Assembly (NCBI GenBank): GCA_037349315.1
Contig: JBAIAC010000004.1
Coordinates: 34,537,001 to 34,601,000, forward strand
DNA length: 64,000 bases
DNA from: Chelydra serpentina
Taxonomy: Eukaryota > Chordata > Testudines > Chelydridae
Direction: 5' to 3'
Shown in pieces: positions 10,645-23,244 of this stretch. How positions within the stretch are numbered: the first letter of the stretch is position 1; every line of letters starts with the position of its first letter. Below the pieces are notes generated by a model. It was not told where the DNA came from, did not search any database, and saw nothing but the letters and a program-made list of their open reading frames with translations. Position numbers and translations under genes: made by a program.

Positions 10645-11910
10645 GGCCTGATCATGAAGCCCGTGGGCAAAACTCCCAATCAGAATGATGGCAAAGAAAC
10701 GTGTTTACTCTAATACAGTGGAGTACAAACTTTTCCAGTCATGCTGTCCTTACCATTCAAGGAATTTGTCACGCCTCCCCCGCTCCATTATTTGTAATCT
10801 GAAGTAATCCTATACTTTTGCATTGCCGCTGGCATGAGTGTTGCCTTCAAAGCTGGGAATTTCCACCCTTACTTCCATGCTGCTGGCAGCAATGCTGTTT
10901 TCAGAGCTGAGAAGTGAGAGAGCGGCGGCTGCTGGCCGGGATGTTCATGTTGTTTGCGGCATGGGAGGGCCATTTTTTAAAATCTCACTCACATCCTGCC
11001 CCGCAATACCCATTCTATTTTTATCCCACTCCTGATATTATGGCAGTGGGTCCTGCGGGACTCATGGGACCCCAGTTTCTCGATGCCCCTCTGAGAACCT
11101 GGTGTGGATCTCTGGTTATCTAATTCAGCCACCTTCAATACATAAATGCATGGTCCTATTATTTCCATAAGTGTATTTGATCTTTCACTGAAGAAATCTA
11201 ACGATTGTATCAGATGGGTCTATTTCTGTCTGCAAGGCCACTCAGATGTAATATCCAGGCTAAACGTAAAAAGGGAAGGAAGCAATACTATGCTATAGAA
11301 AATAAGTTTGCGGGAAGACAGAGGGTGAGGAAGAGAGAGAGAGTCCAAACACAAGAGAAGGAAGGGTACACAAGGGTGACATAGCAAAGAAGAAAATTAT
11401 TACTTCTCAGAGTTTAGTATCACTGCTTAATTCCAATCTGTTAAATTAAATAACCCTATTAGGGAGTACAGAATGTGGTGGGGTGAATGTTCAGGGAGAC
11501 TAAGGACTGGAGCATACACTGAAGTTCATCTAAAGAACCAGATACCTAGGTTAGGCCCAGTCAACATTTGTCAGTAGTTACCAGTCAGTGCAGTCAGAGA
11601 TACAGCAATATTTCCCTTTACTTAAATGATAGAAAGTTGCCATAACTCAGTACCAGTCTGTGGCAGTTTCTGGTAAAAGTTAATATTTTAATGGCAACCA
11701 CTTTAAGGGGTAAAAGCAGCAGCTTTTAGATTGTGCATAAAATATCCATTTGTTATTTCAGAATACCCATTTTGTTATTTTACTTTCTGCATGTGATTTA
11801 GGATTTGTTTTCATTTACAAAATCTTTTCTGGTCATTTTAAATTAGAATCCCGGGGGAATAATTGCTGTTGGTCCTTTTATATCACTGTTGTATGGATAC
11901 GTAATAATAT
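10645..11910. other. unannotated spacer with possible degraded DNA element
   Basis: Around 10717-11115 the sequence starts CAGTGGAGTACAAACTTTTCC and contains CACGCCTCCCCCGCTCC and a GC-rich core, reminiscent of a hAT-type element beginning CAGTGGTTCTCAAAC. The right end and target duplication could not be confirmed. The rest shows nothing recognisable. Confidence 0.3.
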
Positions 11911-11914
11911 CTAG

Positions 11915-12112
11915 TTCTTTTCATCAGTTGATCTCAAAGCACTTCCCAGTCTAATATATTCATCCTCACAACATTCCTGTGAGGTAGGGAAGTACTATCA
12001 TCATTTTACAGATGAGGAACTAAATGACTTGTTCAAGGTCTGTAGCAGAGGAGGGAACTGAATCTAGGTCTCCTATATCTTATGATAGTGCCCTCACCAC
12101 TGGACCATGTCT
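11915..12112 (-). repeat. MIR/CORE-SINE fragment, antisense
   Basis: Contains CTCAAAGCACTTCCCAG, CATCCTCACAACATTCCTGTGAGGTAGG, CATTTTACAGATGAGGAACTAAATGACTTG, TCAAGGTCTGTAGCAGAGG and CTGAATCTAGGTCTCC: the reverse complement of a MIR-type SINE from 3' tail to tRNA-like head. It is one of the better-preserved copies in the window. Confidence 0.75.
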
Positions 12113-12124
12113 TGCTCTCTGCTT

Positions 12125-14630
12125 CACATCCTTCAGCTTCTTAAATGTAAAAAAAAATGTGAATGTGACAAAAATACATGATTTGTCTCAGAGAAAGTAC
12201 AAATATTCATCTGTAACCACTGAACAATGCTTATCTTTTTATTGTGGGAATGTGTGTATAAGAGTTCTCAGTCTGCCATCTGCTAATAAGGCAAATACCA
12301 AATATACACTGTCATAAGGCCAGTATTTGTCATAAGCAAACCATGATGCGCTGTACAGAGATAAAAGTAAAAGACGCTGTACAAAGCATCAAGTTCATGC
12401 AGCCTGAATCAAGATTAGCCTAGCCCCTCTAGAATTTCATCTGTTTTCCTACTCTTTTTTTCCTTGATTTTGGATTGGAGATGTTCGCACACATGCAAAT
12501 TATGAAAGAGTCAAAGGAAAATAGAGCTTATTTTCTTATATGTTACAGATATGGAATAACAGACAAACTGGAAGTAGGTGGGGAAGGAAGAAAAGCTATG
12601 AAGTACTGAGTTTCGCTGTTCTATTCAGAGGCATGAAGCTTAATTTCATAGTTCTACTTATATCAAAGAAACCTCTTCAACACCTTTTGCCTCACTTTCT
12701 CAAGCCCCCTGCAGCATGGTCCTATGTTGCCTTGAGCAGCACACTAGTTTTAAATAAGATGAAAATGGCATCTTCCCTGGATCTTCAGAAGATATTCTTA
12801 CCAGAAAAAAGGGGATTGGTCCAGTTTCTTGACCCATTAAGATAGAAGTGAGATCTGCGGATTAGCTAAAGAATGTTTACACTGCACTTGGAAAACTTAT
12901 GCTTGACATGCAACCTTGGAAGCAAAATTAGAGCATTGTCCTTTATTTTGACATTTTAAAGAAATTAAAGTTTAGTGTAGCTTTTATTCAGAGAGCTTGT
13001 TTCTTATACTTTGCCTTTCATTGCTTATTGTAGGAAAGCTAAGAATAGGTCTATGAGGTAAGAGGGCATGCTTTGCTCAGGCTGTCCAAGAACTGGGCCA
13101 TGGCAATGCGCATTCTCTCTCTTCTCCCACCTTAACCTGGACAACCTGTATTTAATAGTCAGCTATCTACAAATAACTCTATCTATAGAAGCCAGATGGG
13201 CATAAGCCAGCAAGTTATGGCTGCTGACAAAGCAGCCAGGAGAGACAGCAGTCAGTTGAGAAGAATTGTAACCTGCACCAGGGTGATACCGTACCCTGAA
13301 GGACCCTTTCAAACTTTGGTTTTTACAACCTCATGGAGTAGATGGAATGGATGAGGCATTGCTAGGATGTACTGCCAACTTTCCTTTGAACTCTGCTTTC
13401 TAGGGATCCACTAAAGTCAATGGAGGCACTCTATGGGCCAAATCTGGCCCACTGAAACTATCCATGGGATAAGTCAGTGGCCTGTAAGGACAGGCCAGTT
13501 CCAGGGCTAGGATGTGTTGTAGGAGGAAATTCAGATGTATGGCATTAGGAATTAAAAAGTGGTAATTACCTCAAAACAGAGGTAAATCATACACAAATTT
13601 ACATTTAAATGCTATATGTTTTAAGAACAAGCCAATTATTTTTGGCCTCCTTTGAGCTGAAAAAGTTGTTAGTAAAAAAATTCACTGCATCACATATCCC
13701 TTCACATACTGCTTTGAGAAGAGCAGATGACAAACTGAAGGCTCAGGATGACAATTTAAAAATGGTCTGCCAGAGAAGTAAGTGAGCACGTAACTCTTAC
13801 TCCTGCTTGCCTGGTCCTAATATCTGGAGAGCGCACACAAGGGCCTAATAAGGTATGCATGCATGCAGCTATGGCTTGTCTTCCTAGCTTCCCAAACCAG
13901 TGTACCCATTTTCCTGTCACCATACTTCCTGGAATAGTCTTTCCCAGGCTGGGAGGGTGCATGAGTGATAGGAGTGGTTTGGTCCATTGCCCAAAGCAAA
14001 AGTCCTTCTCTTCCAAGGAGCGACAAGAACCCAAAGCAATATTCTGAACATCATAAGTAGTCCATTCTGTCCTCTCCAGGATCAGATAGTCTTTCTACCC
14101 TTGATGGGCTGAGACTCTCCTCCCCATGTATCTAAGGCAGCTCCTCCATCAATGGGGTTTCCAGGCATTTCCACTCAACCCCTCCAGGTGGCACAGTTGA
14201 GATAGAGGGGAGTTCATATTCACTCCGGGCCCCACAGAGAGCAGCAGCCTCAGTGACCCATTCCAGCCTCAGTGACCCTCTTTTCAGGGCTGCTTCCTGT
14301 CACAGGCTTTCCAGTTTCTCTAGGCCTCTTCTCTTAGCTACCATGGACAGCACCCTAACACACTACTGCTCCTGCTCTCCCTCCTTTGAACAGAGGCAGG
14401 CAGCTCTTAATATTCCCCAGAGAGCCTGCTTCTCTGTCCCCTGCTCTGTCATGAGATCCTAGAAGGTGAAGGGGTGGGAAAACAAAACATGTTCAGGCTG
14501 CAGCTGGACTTGTCATTCTTGGAGATCCAAATCACTCTGACAGGGAGTTCTCAATCCCTTGCATGGATATGTAATGCAAGACACAATCTGGTCCTTAATG
14601 CTGAAGGGCGGGACTCAGGAAGCACAACCA
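12125..14630. other. unannotated spacer
   Basis: No gene or named repeat recognised. Small palindromic wording (CCACTAAAGTCAATGGAGGCAC, GGGCCAAATCTGGCCC near 13408-13450) resembles the short palindromic family seen elsewhere. CAGCCTCAGTGACCC is repeated directly at about 14245 and 14264. Confidence 0.4.
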
Positions 14631-14633
14631 GCA

Positions 14634-14915
14634 TGGTAAAAGGGTTTGGGGAGGGGTCCTTATTTCCTAGAGTAGCTGGGCCCCCAGCAAGTTCTAGAAG
14701 GTGGCTGGTGATTGGTAGAGGCAGTACCACAGAGCGAGTTAGGAAAATGTATTTTTTGTTTATGTTTTTGTTTAAAGAAGTCCTCAGGCAAACCTTAAGG
14801 CCTGCCCTCTAAATACTGGAAATAAACAAGCGTGAAGTATTAAACCTCCAGAGTGGGACTGTATTTACCCCAGACCCCCTCAACGCCAGAGGGAGAAACA
14901 CTGAGATCCCTGACA
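14634..14915 (+). mobile_element. probable solo LTR or LTR fragment, copy 1
   Basis: Bounded by TGGTAAA and TGACA. It holds an AATAAA (GGAAATAAACAAGC near 14819), then CCAGAGTGGGACTGTATTTACCCCAGAC and GCCAGAGGGAGAAACACTGAG. The same order and wording occur at 33329-33421, so the two share one family. No short target duplication matches, so ends may be eroded. Confidence 0.45.
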
Positions 14916-14919
14916 TGAA

Positions 14920-16645
14920 GAAAGAGGTGCATTGTCACATAACAAGATTTAATTTATACTCATAAATGAGCAATTTCAGTTCCCCCAGTTTGTTACCTAG
15001 CTAGTATATAGGCAATTCAAGGATTTCTTCTCTTCATGGCCTTTGGTTCCTTGATTAGTTTTGTTCTCAACATCTTCATTTTGTGCTAACTCAGTGCTCA
15101 TGTCTTCCCTCTTTTTGCCCTTCCAAAGAGCTTGGAATACAGCAGGTCACCCCACATATCAGGCACACTCAACAAATGTTTCCAGGGACCTCACTACACC
15201 CATGATCTTCTCACACAAACACCCTTTCCTATTACATATACTGGGGGCAGTTCTTCATACCAGAATAAAGTGGTATAATTTTCAGGATCAAGTTACCTTA
15301 ATGTAAGTGTATTTGCCAAGAGGAGTTGCCTCTGTCCTTGAATATGGATGTGAACAAATATTTTGTTTAAATGGGAAAATGAATGAATGGATTTCCTCAC
15401 CACTCCTCTCCGGGATTTATCACAGAGTAAGAGGAAAGTTTGTATAACAATATAATGGCAGAAGCGAGGCTTCTCTGAATATATTTTACAGTTAATATAA
15501 GCAGTTTTCTGCTTGATTACAAAAACTACACTTCTTTAGTACTATACAGCTGTGCAAGTCAGGTTTAAAGTTTTCTAGCTTCAATACAAATTGTTAGCTA
15601 CACACACCTTACTCCAAGAGTTAGAAGTATGTGAGACATACAGCTCTACGTTTTACAGCTAATTTATCAACTTGTTACTCTGTTAGAAAAAGCTACACTT
15701 ATTTTATTCTCCACACCTACATGAGTCAGTTTTCAAATTTTCTGTAAATTTCTTGGTTGCACACATATGCAAGTGCTACAGCTTTAGACCTTGGTAACTG
15801 AATTCCTTAACAAAAGGGGAATCCTGCTGGCTGAGATTTGGTTGTTTTTAAAAATAATGAAAGCAAACCATCAAAAACAATGAAAGAAATAAAAAGCCAT
15901 TTTACTTGAGGACTTTATTAGAAGTGCTAAGAAAGAATTGTGAATACATTAATATAACAATCTAATTTTTTTTATCTATCAGTATTAATACTTTCTAAAT
16001 AAGAAAGGAAATTGCCAGATTAAAAAAAACTTCATTGAGTTGAAAATATAGTTCAATTACTCTAAAAACATTAGAGTGTTATGGCTCCAAAAAAGAATTA
16101 TTTTTTTTTGCAAGACAGGAAGCCTACCAGTAAGACTTATGCAAAAACATTAATTATCTCTGAATGGGGTCAGACTTAAAGCCGGAAGGGCTCATTGTCA
16201 TCGCCTAGTGTGTCCTCCTGCAATAAAACAGACCATAGATTTTCACCTAATGATATCTTCATGGAGCCCAACAACTTGTGGGTATGCTAAAGCATCTCCC
16301 TTACAAAGACATCCAGTTTTGAATCCCAAATCAACAACAACATGTAGTGAGTTAATCAGTGGTAGATTGAATCATTTGCATAGGCAGTGGAGATTATATC
16401 ATTGCAAATTTTGACTCCTTTTTTCCAGTTAAGTTATTTATGGGTACTTTTTATCTATTATTCAATCTGATCTAGTTTAGAGGCCCCCAAAAGCAGACAG
16501 TCCTCTGAGAGGAAGATGTAGTGGATCAAATCAGCAGTCAACCTCCATTCCATTGAAGGGAAGGAGACAGCAGGATGACGGCATCAACCAGACACTGACC
16601 ATTGCAAACTGGAGTAGAGGCATGGAGATGTGCTGATTCAGGGCA
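14920..16645. other. unannotated AT-rich spacer
   Basis: Nothing recognisable apart from homopolymer runs (for example a T-run of nine near 16102). Short frames have no domains. Confidence 0.45.
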
Positions 16646-16651
16646 TCCACT

Positions 16652-16800
16652 AAGGCTATATCTACATTGGCAGGGTCCCAGAGCCCAAGCTGCAGTCCAA
16701 GCCTGAACATTAACACTGCAATTAGCCCCGCAACCCAAGTCCCACAAGCCAGCTGTCATGGACCAAACACAGGTGTTAATTGCAGTACAGACATACCCTA
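16652..16800. mobile_element. degenerate DNA miniature element of the 'TCTACACT' type
   Basis: Left end AAGGCTATATCTACATTGGC and reverse-complemented right end TAGGGTATGTCTGTACTGC align as imperfect inverted repeats, and TTAACACTGCAATTAGCCCC faces GGTGTTAATTGCAGTAC inside. The layout matches the group at 28872, 32758 and 46207. No target duplication remains, so it is old. Confidence 0.5.
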
Positions 16801-16804
16801 AGCT

Positions 16805-19800
16805 GCTACCACCAGGTGAACTCCTATAGAGGGTCTTGATTTTAAAGCTGTCTTTTTTCACCCAGTGGAAATCCTAAGAAAGGGCACATGATAGTGCTTT
16901 GAAGTGAATCCCTCCTCCAGTGCAGGGTTCCCGCTGGCTACCTACACCAGGTTCAGTAAATCTACATGTCTGCCCTAGTAACTGCGACACCCTCTCATCT
17001 CACATACTGTACATGTGGAGCTAAGAAACATTTCCTCCCCTTCATATCAGCCCCAAATCCTGCTCCATTTCCCCCTAATAATTCCTGATGAAACATGCTA
17101 ATGTCACTGTAGAAAAAATGTCCTCACCCTTCTTCTTCACTACCACTACAGGCCAGAGAGCTAACTTGACTGAAGTCCAGTGTCAGTGTACAGAGCAAAC
17201 ACTTAATGTACCTACCTCACCCATCCTCCCCAACAAAGTTGTATGAGCCCGATCCCCAGAAATAAGTAACATATGCACCTTTACCCTATTGACTTCTCAA
17301 ATTGGGCACCAATGCCACTGTACTGGAACAGTACTGGTAACTGTTCTAGTAACTGTACATATGTAGACTGTTTCTAGTTTTAAAATAATTACATTGTGTA
17401 CACACACACACACACAGAGCATGAACAACCTAAATTTTATATCCATAACTATACCTTAAAGTATCTTCATCTGTGATTTACTATAGAATTTTTTAAAGAC
17501 ATCAATTAATGACAAAGAACAATTGATAATACATGCATAATAGTATGTATTAGAATCATTTGCCCAAGGAGATGTGCCACATGATAAAGCAAGTGGAGTC
17601 ATGTTACATGGCATCATTGGCCTGAGGTGAAGAAGTGACAGACTGTTACATTTCAAAGCATGATTGAGTGTCAAATCATTACTCTAAACAAGACGCACAT
17701 TGCATATAGAATATTGTAAAACCTCAGCAGGAGGATAATACATTCAGATATCACCAATCTGACAAGACAGATGAACTATGACTTTATGTGCACAAGAAAG
17801 GGGAATGATGGATTGGATCAATAGCCTATATACAATGACTAATGCATTTTTACATCATTAGCAAAACCAGAATGAATGCTCTATTTTTATAAGCCTACAA
17901 ATAACAAGGGAATCTGTGATCATGTCAAATCCATCATACTTGCTCTCGGCCGAATCATCCTATCTGATCTGAAAGCTTTCTGCAATGCAAACTAAGCTAG
18001 GTTTAAAAAGAATATATAAGACTACCTATATCAGCTTTGGAATGCTGCAATGTGCACACTTTCTATATATTCTATATGTTGAAACTTTGATCCTGTCATT
18101 CTTTGTAATAACACTATAGGGGTATAATACTGATATGATTAGATTGCTTATTAGCTTGAAAAATGCTGGGGTCAAGCAGGAAACACAAACAATGGAGGTT
18201 TTAGGCTTTTCTATTTTAAATAGTTTATTTTATTTAGTCTGAAGCCTAATGTGACAGGCTTATGTTTCTGGGTTAGCCAAACCAGGCCTGAGGACTTAAC
18301 CCCAGGTCATAAATTGTGTCTTCTCATTCTGTGTGATAAACATGTGACCACAGAAGAACAGATACAATGCAAGGTTGCAAAAGTTATTTTTAAATAGGAG
18401 GACAATTTGGGGGCTTTTGCAATATTTTGTAACATAGTAAATAGGCAGTTAGACTGCACTGATGTGTTTGATTTTATTAAGGAATTGATTGATGCAAGTT
18501 GTTAGGTCAGTGATTGGAAGGATAATTGTGGTAATCAGTATATATGGATAATGGACAGGAATAGCATTTATTATGGTCATGGAAAGGGTCAAATATGTTC
18601 ATGTATCCATGTGGTTACGGAAAGGATGGATATAAAAGATCTGACTTTGTTTCCTAAAATGTGGGTACGTTGGGTTCCTTAAATGGTTTCAACTGGTTCA
18701 TGACCTGCTCTTTGATGTGTTCCACTAGCTGATGTTTCTATCTTTGATTTCCATCTCTCCTTAGAGATGTGAGTATGTTCATTATTCTAAGAGCTATAAC
18801 TGTGTTTATATCTTTATTTTGTTCAGTTATGCTAATAAGTGTACTTATTTGGTTTGTAATTAAAGTTTATATTGCTATCTATCGAGTGTCCCATCAATTT
18901 CCCAATCAACAAGAAATTTCTGTGTAGTTCCCTCGAAGAGAAGGAACCTGTGGTGATGAATTCTTTACACAAGTAATGAGTGTTCAGGCCACACCTATTA
19001 CACACACACAAATACAAACACACATGTGTACACATGAGTATTTCTGGCATTGGCTTGCCTACAAAGGTAGCAGTTCATATAAATGAATTATTATGATTGT
19101 TTATATGGGACTATTGTGCCACATTAACACTTTTTAGCTAGATAGTCTTCAAATATCTTAAATCTGTAGAATTAGTGGTTACTATTAGAAGACTGCTGTA
19201 CTAACAAGGTAACTTGAATAGAGATGACCCTGAAGGAATAATTAGAAGCCTGGGTAATCATATCTGATATCTGTGGAAGCTTTTCCCATGTAGACAAAAC
19301 AGGTATATTAATGTATTGGTAGCACACATAGAAGCCCATCTGAAATTGGATCCCCTGTAAGAGGCAATGTAAAATACATAAAAGACAGTTCCCAACCCAA
19401 AAAGATTACTTGGGAGGGAATATGGAGGGTGGGCATTGGAGGGAGCAACAGGGGAGAGAAAGTTCAGAGTAATAACTGGAAAGAGCTGTTGGGCACTCCC
19501 TAGGTCCCCAGCTGGGTCTCAGTCCCTGGCCCCACCCCATGGCCTCAAATGCCTTTCTCTACAGCCAACAGCTGAGTTTCTTGCTGGCTCCTCCGAGCTC
19601 TGTATTGTATTAAAATCTTCATTTTAAAAGGTATTGGCTCAGTTATGTCTCTGAGGAGTGCGGAAGAACATGTGCCCATACCTGCCGAAGGAGGCTGAGG
19701 GAGTTATGCACCATATTTTCAAGTGTTTAGAAGCCTAATTGGGACCAGATTTTTCAGCAGGACTCAACAGGCTCAATGCTTTGGAAAAAAGTATGTCTCT

Positions 19801-22420
19801 ATGCCTTTGAAATACATGCCTCCTGGAAGCCAGCTGAGAAATGCCCTTTGCTCCACCTTTTCAACAGACCGTGGTGGGATGGGGGTCACATCCTTTCTGG
19901 GTATAGCCTCTGGGACTCTTAGTGGCTATTCTTATAACCTCCCCCTTGTTCTTCCAAGTGCCTGTAGCCATATCATGGCTATGCTCTGCTTGGGTGTGCT
20001 AGAAGGAGAAGGGCTCCCCTGTGTCATCTTGTCTGTCTAGCACAGCTACACAGGAGGAGGCACAATCTAACCGTCTACTCTTGATGTATTATTTTAACTC
20101 AAATTTATTGTTGTTCAGTTTATTTACAAATTTGAGGGCTGTTTTGGAAAACCATGCCCCACACACCATATGCAAACTGGCAGGCCTTACATGCCCATTG
20201 CTCTGAGAGACTATGCAGTGAGTCTGCCTTCATTTCAAGGACTCTCTGTGCAGCACTGAGTGGCTATCATTACAGAACAGCTCTTTGAAGTGGAAACACC
20301 ACAAATAGAATGGCAATTCAGCCCCAGCTCAGATGGCCACTAAAGAATTAGGAAATACTACAGGTTATCAATATAGGTCCAGGCTTAGAGCACTCTGAAT
20401 AATCCATTTTAAAAAGGATGCCTAGTCCATGCAGTGTCACCAGTATCCACTTCCCAGACAAAGTGCATCCATTCAAGTGAGTGGGAGTTCTGCCTGTTGG
20501 AGCAGAATCTCAAAGTGCTGGAAGTTAGCAGTTGAGATGGTCTCGTATTAAATGGGATCACCACGCTGCAAGCCGCTCTGTAAGTTCTAGGAAGCAGCAA
20601 ATAGAAGGGCAGATCTGGGCTCAAAAAACAGTGCATCTAAAAGATCCCCAATAGCTTCCAACAGGATACAGGAAATGTTTTGAGAGTCCCCCCTTAATTC
20701 TTTGCAAACATCTTTGTTATACCTAAGACATGCTGTATAAATGTCTCACTCTAACTATGAATGATTCATTGATGAGTGGCTGCTTTAATGCTTTAAATGA
20801 AAAAAACAACAACCACTGTTAGAGAAGTAATAGAATAAGCTTAAAAAACACTGCGTGCAATTCAACACAAAAACATGAAATTATTCATCTCATTGGCTCC
20901 TACTGAAGTCATCTGGAACCCCATATGAATATGCAAGGATGGAATTTGGTCCTAAAATTACATTGTCACAGAAAGAAGATGCTACATTAACTCTTAGTTT
21001 TGAAGTTTTAAACCATATCCTCAGTGGGTGTAAATAGTATAGATGTGGAACTTCATTTGTAAGTTTTAAGATAATACAATAAGAAACTCATTATTAAGGA
21101 TTAATCTCTTTATTCAGGTGCTGAGCCAATATCCGTACCGAAAATGAACTCCAATCCTCATTATCAAGACAGTTATGCCTCTTTCTGAGAAGATAATTCA
21201 TGTTTTTCAATGCAGTACATTTCCAAAGCAGTTTTATGGAATTGTACCAAGCAAGTGATTAATATCCAAAACATTAAACACAGACCTCCAAACCTATGTT
21301 ACTTCTAAACGAGATGAACTAAAATCCAGCATAATATCATCTAAATCAAATACAATTCTGATTTTTATTCATCTTAAGCATGAAGTAACTTCAAAAATAT
21401 TTACTGAAGAAAATTAATATAATATTGTCACCCTATTACTTAGAATAAAGAGTGATAAATGTAACAAGATGTATTGCTATCTAGGATTCATTACTTTACA
21501 CACAAGGATTAATGCATTGTAGCATAACAAATGAAAATTAAAGTTTAATTGGGGGGAGGGGTGAAAGATGATAGGAGGGCTGCAATGGGCAGATGTAGAT
21601 ACTATCTGTTCAGTATTCCATGGAGAGACAGTGTAGTGAGTGGAGGATGGAGCATAGTTACCTATGTTACTGCATTCTGTAATTGTGATTCCTTAAGCCT
21701 GACGGTTTCATGCCCACTGGTCTACACTGGACTTCAACAACACAGTTTATTCATCAGGAACCAAATCCTGGAGTCCATTCTAAGAAAAAGCCAAGGACTT
21801 CAGGATTTGTTCCAAAGTGCATGAGATAAGGAAAGTCTACTAGAAAATAAGTTTTTTTGTGTGTGAAAACATGCAAAAATCTGTCACATGTAAACATTTG
21901 CAATATTTTTAAAAACTGGTAGCTTCTTGCAGCTCTAATTGTAGAGATAATGATGTGTAGCTTCAGAACAAATCTAACCAGTTGGCCTGTCCTTCTATAA
22001 GCTCTTAGTGCTATACTGGGCATGTGCCATATATTCAATACAGATGAAAGCGTATCCATTCCCTTCACTAAGTATACTCTGTGGAAGTCTGACTGAACTT
22101 CCTAAAAGGATCACCATAGCTTTCACTCTATTGAGCATATTTGCTCTAACAGTGAATGTAGCATGTTATCGGTGAGTGAGTGTGATGTCTGTTTTGGGAT
22201 AGTTTTATGGCTAATCTAACAGTAAGTGTCAGTGCTTTATAATATTAGCATGGGAAATGATATGGAGTGCAAATTATTTGTAAGTTTTAGTTAAAAATAG
22301 ATTTTAAAAGGAACACAGCAAGTAATTGTGTTATTTCTTATTATTGGCCAATGATGTTAGTCAATATCACTTCAAGGAAATGCTGTGCTAGAAATGAGGC
22401 TGTAGGATCAACAGTGGAGA
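16805..22420. other. long stretch without recognised genes or repeats
   Basis: About 5.6 kb with no exon-like frame, no RNA gene and no repeat I can name apart from a (CA)n run. Unique intergenic or intronic DNA is the simplest reading. Confidence 0.45.
17399..17416. repeat. (CA)n microsatellite
   Basis: Nine or so uninterrupted CA dinucleotides. A minor simple repeat. Confidence 0.9.
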
Positions 22421-22422
22421 TT

Positions 22423-22511
22423 TAGGACCTGATCTGCAACTGATGCAAATTGCAACACTCCATGAGTCATTGAAGCGATGGAGATTTACACTAGTTGAGG
22501 ATCTGGCCCAC
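22423..22511. repeat. short palindromic element
   Basis: Left AGGACCTGATCTGCAACTGATGCAAATTG and right CTAGTTGAGGATCTGGCCC are imperfect inverted arms around a centre with TCATTGAAGCGATGG. Same design as the copies at 6172 and 39852. Confidence 0.45.
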
Positions 22512-22880
22512 AATTAATATCATGGCTTGAAGCTCTTTCGATGAATGTTATACAGTAGAAATTATGAATGAGATCAATGTGTCTCATTTAGACCTGGCTG
22601 GAGGACGGACAACGATTCCTTTTTGCAACAGCTCTTTAGGTTTCAAAGTTAGTTTTGCTCCACACTGGAACGAAACCTTTCAAAAAAATAAATAAATTGT
22701 GAAATGGAGTTGTGGGGAAATATCCATTTTCTGTTTGGAAAGGTCAGGTTTTAAATTTTGGTCTCCCGCTCATCCGATATAACCAGAATGCCCTAGACCT
22801 CAGAAATGTTCCTAGCAAAAACTTAAGTCAAAACTGATTCAAAATCAAAACATTTTGTGGCTACGTAACAGCATATTATG

Positions 22881-23234
22881 TAGGCTAACCATATTTCCTT
22901 GAGACAAAAACGGGACATTGGGATGGCAAAAACGGGACGGGGAGACAAGGGGCAGCCGCAACAAGCTGCCCCTCCTCTCCCCGCTCAGCAGCTCGGCGGG
23001 GAGACGAGGGGCAGCCGCAACAAGCTGCCCCTCCTCTCCCCGCTCAGCAGCTCGGCGGGGAGACGAGGGGCAGCCGCAACAAGCCAGCGTTCAGTTTTTT
23101 ACAAAAAAATAAAAACTATATATAGTTTATTAAAAATGGGACAAAATTGACATTTATATTAAAATGACGGGACGGTCGGGAAATATGAAAAAAACGGTAC
23201 TGTCCCGTTTAAAACGGTACGTATGGTCAGCCTA
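22881..23234. mobile_element. hAT miniature element with internal minisatellite
   Basis: Perfect 8-bp target duplication ATATTATG at 22873-22880 and 23235-23242. Terminal inverted repeats TAGGCTAACCATA and (reverse complement) TAGGCTGACCATA. At 354 bp with no transposase, it is non-autonomous. The subterminal parts carry repeated ACGGGAC/ACGGTAC words, and the GC-rich core is a tandem repeat, unlike the AT-rich surroundings. Confidence 0.85.
22939..23083. repeat. 59-bp minisatellite, about 2.5 units
   Basis: Units start at 22939, 22998 and 23057 (partial). The first two differ at about one base, so the expansion is recent. Each unit contains GGGCAGC and GCTGCCC, which can pair into a hairpin. 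Confidence 0.9.
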
Positions 23235-23244
23235 ATATTATGAC

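Noticed and set aside
10717..11115. Possible complete hAT element starting CAGTGGAGTACAAAC
   Set aside because: No matching right end and no 8-bp duplication could be found, so it is only mentioned as a degraded candidate.
22899..23150. Frame with a repeated peptide pattern (about 20-residue period)
   Set aside because: The repetition follows the 59-bp minisatellite. A 59-bp unit shifts frame each time, which explains the two overlapping frames, so it is not a repeat protein.
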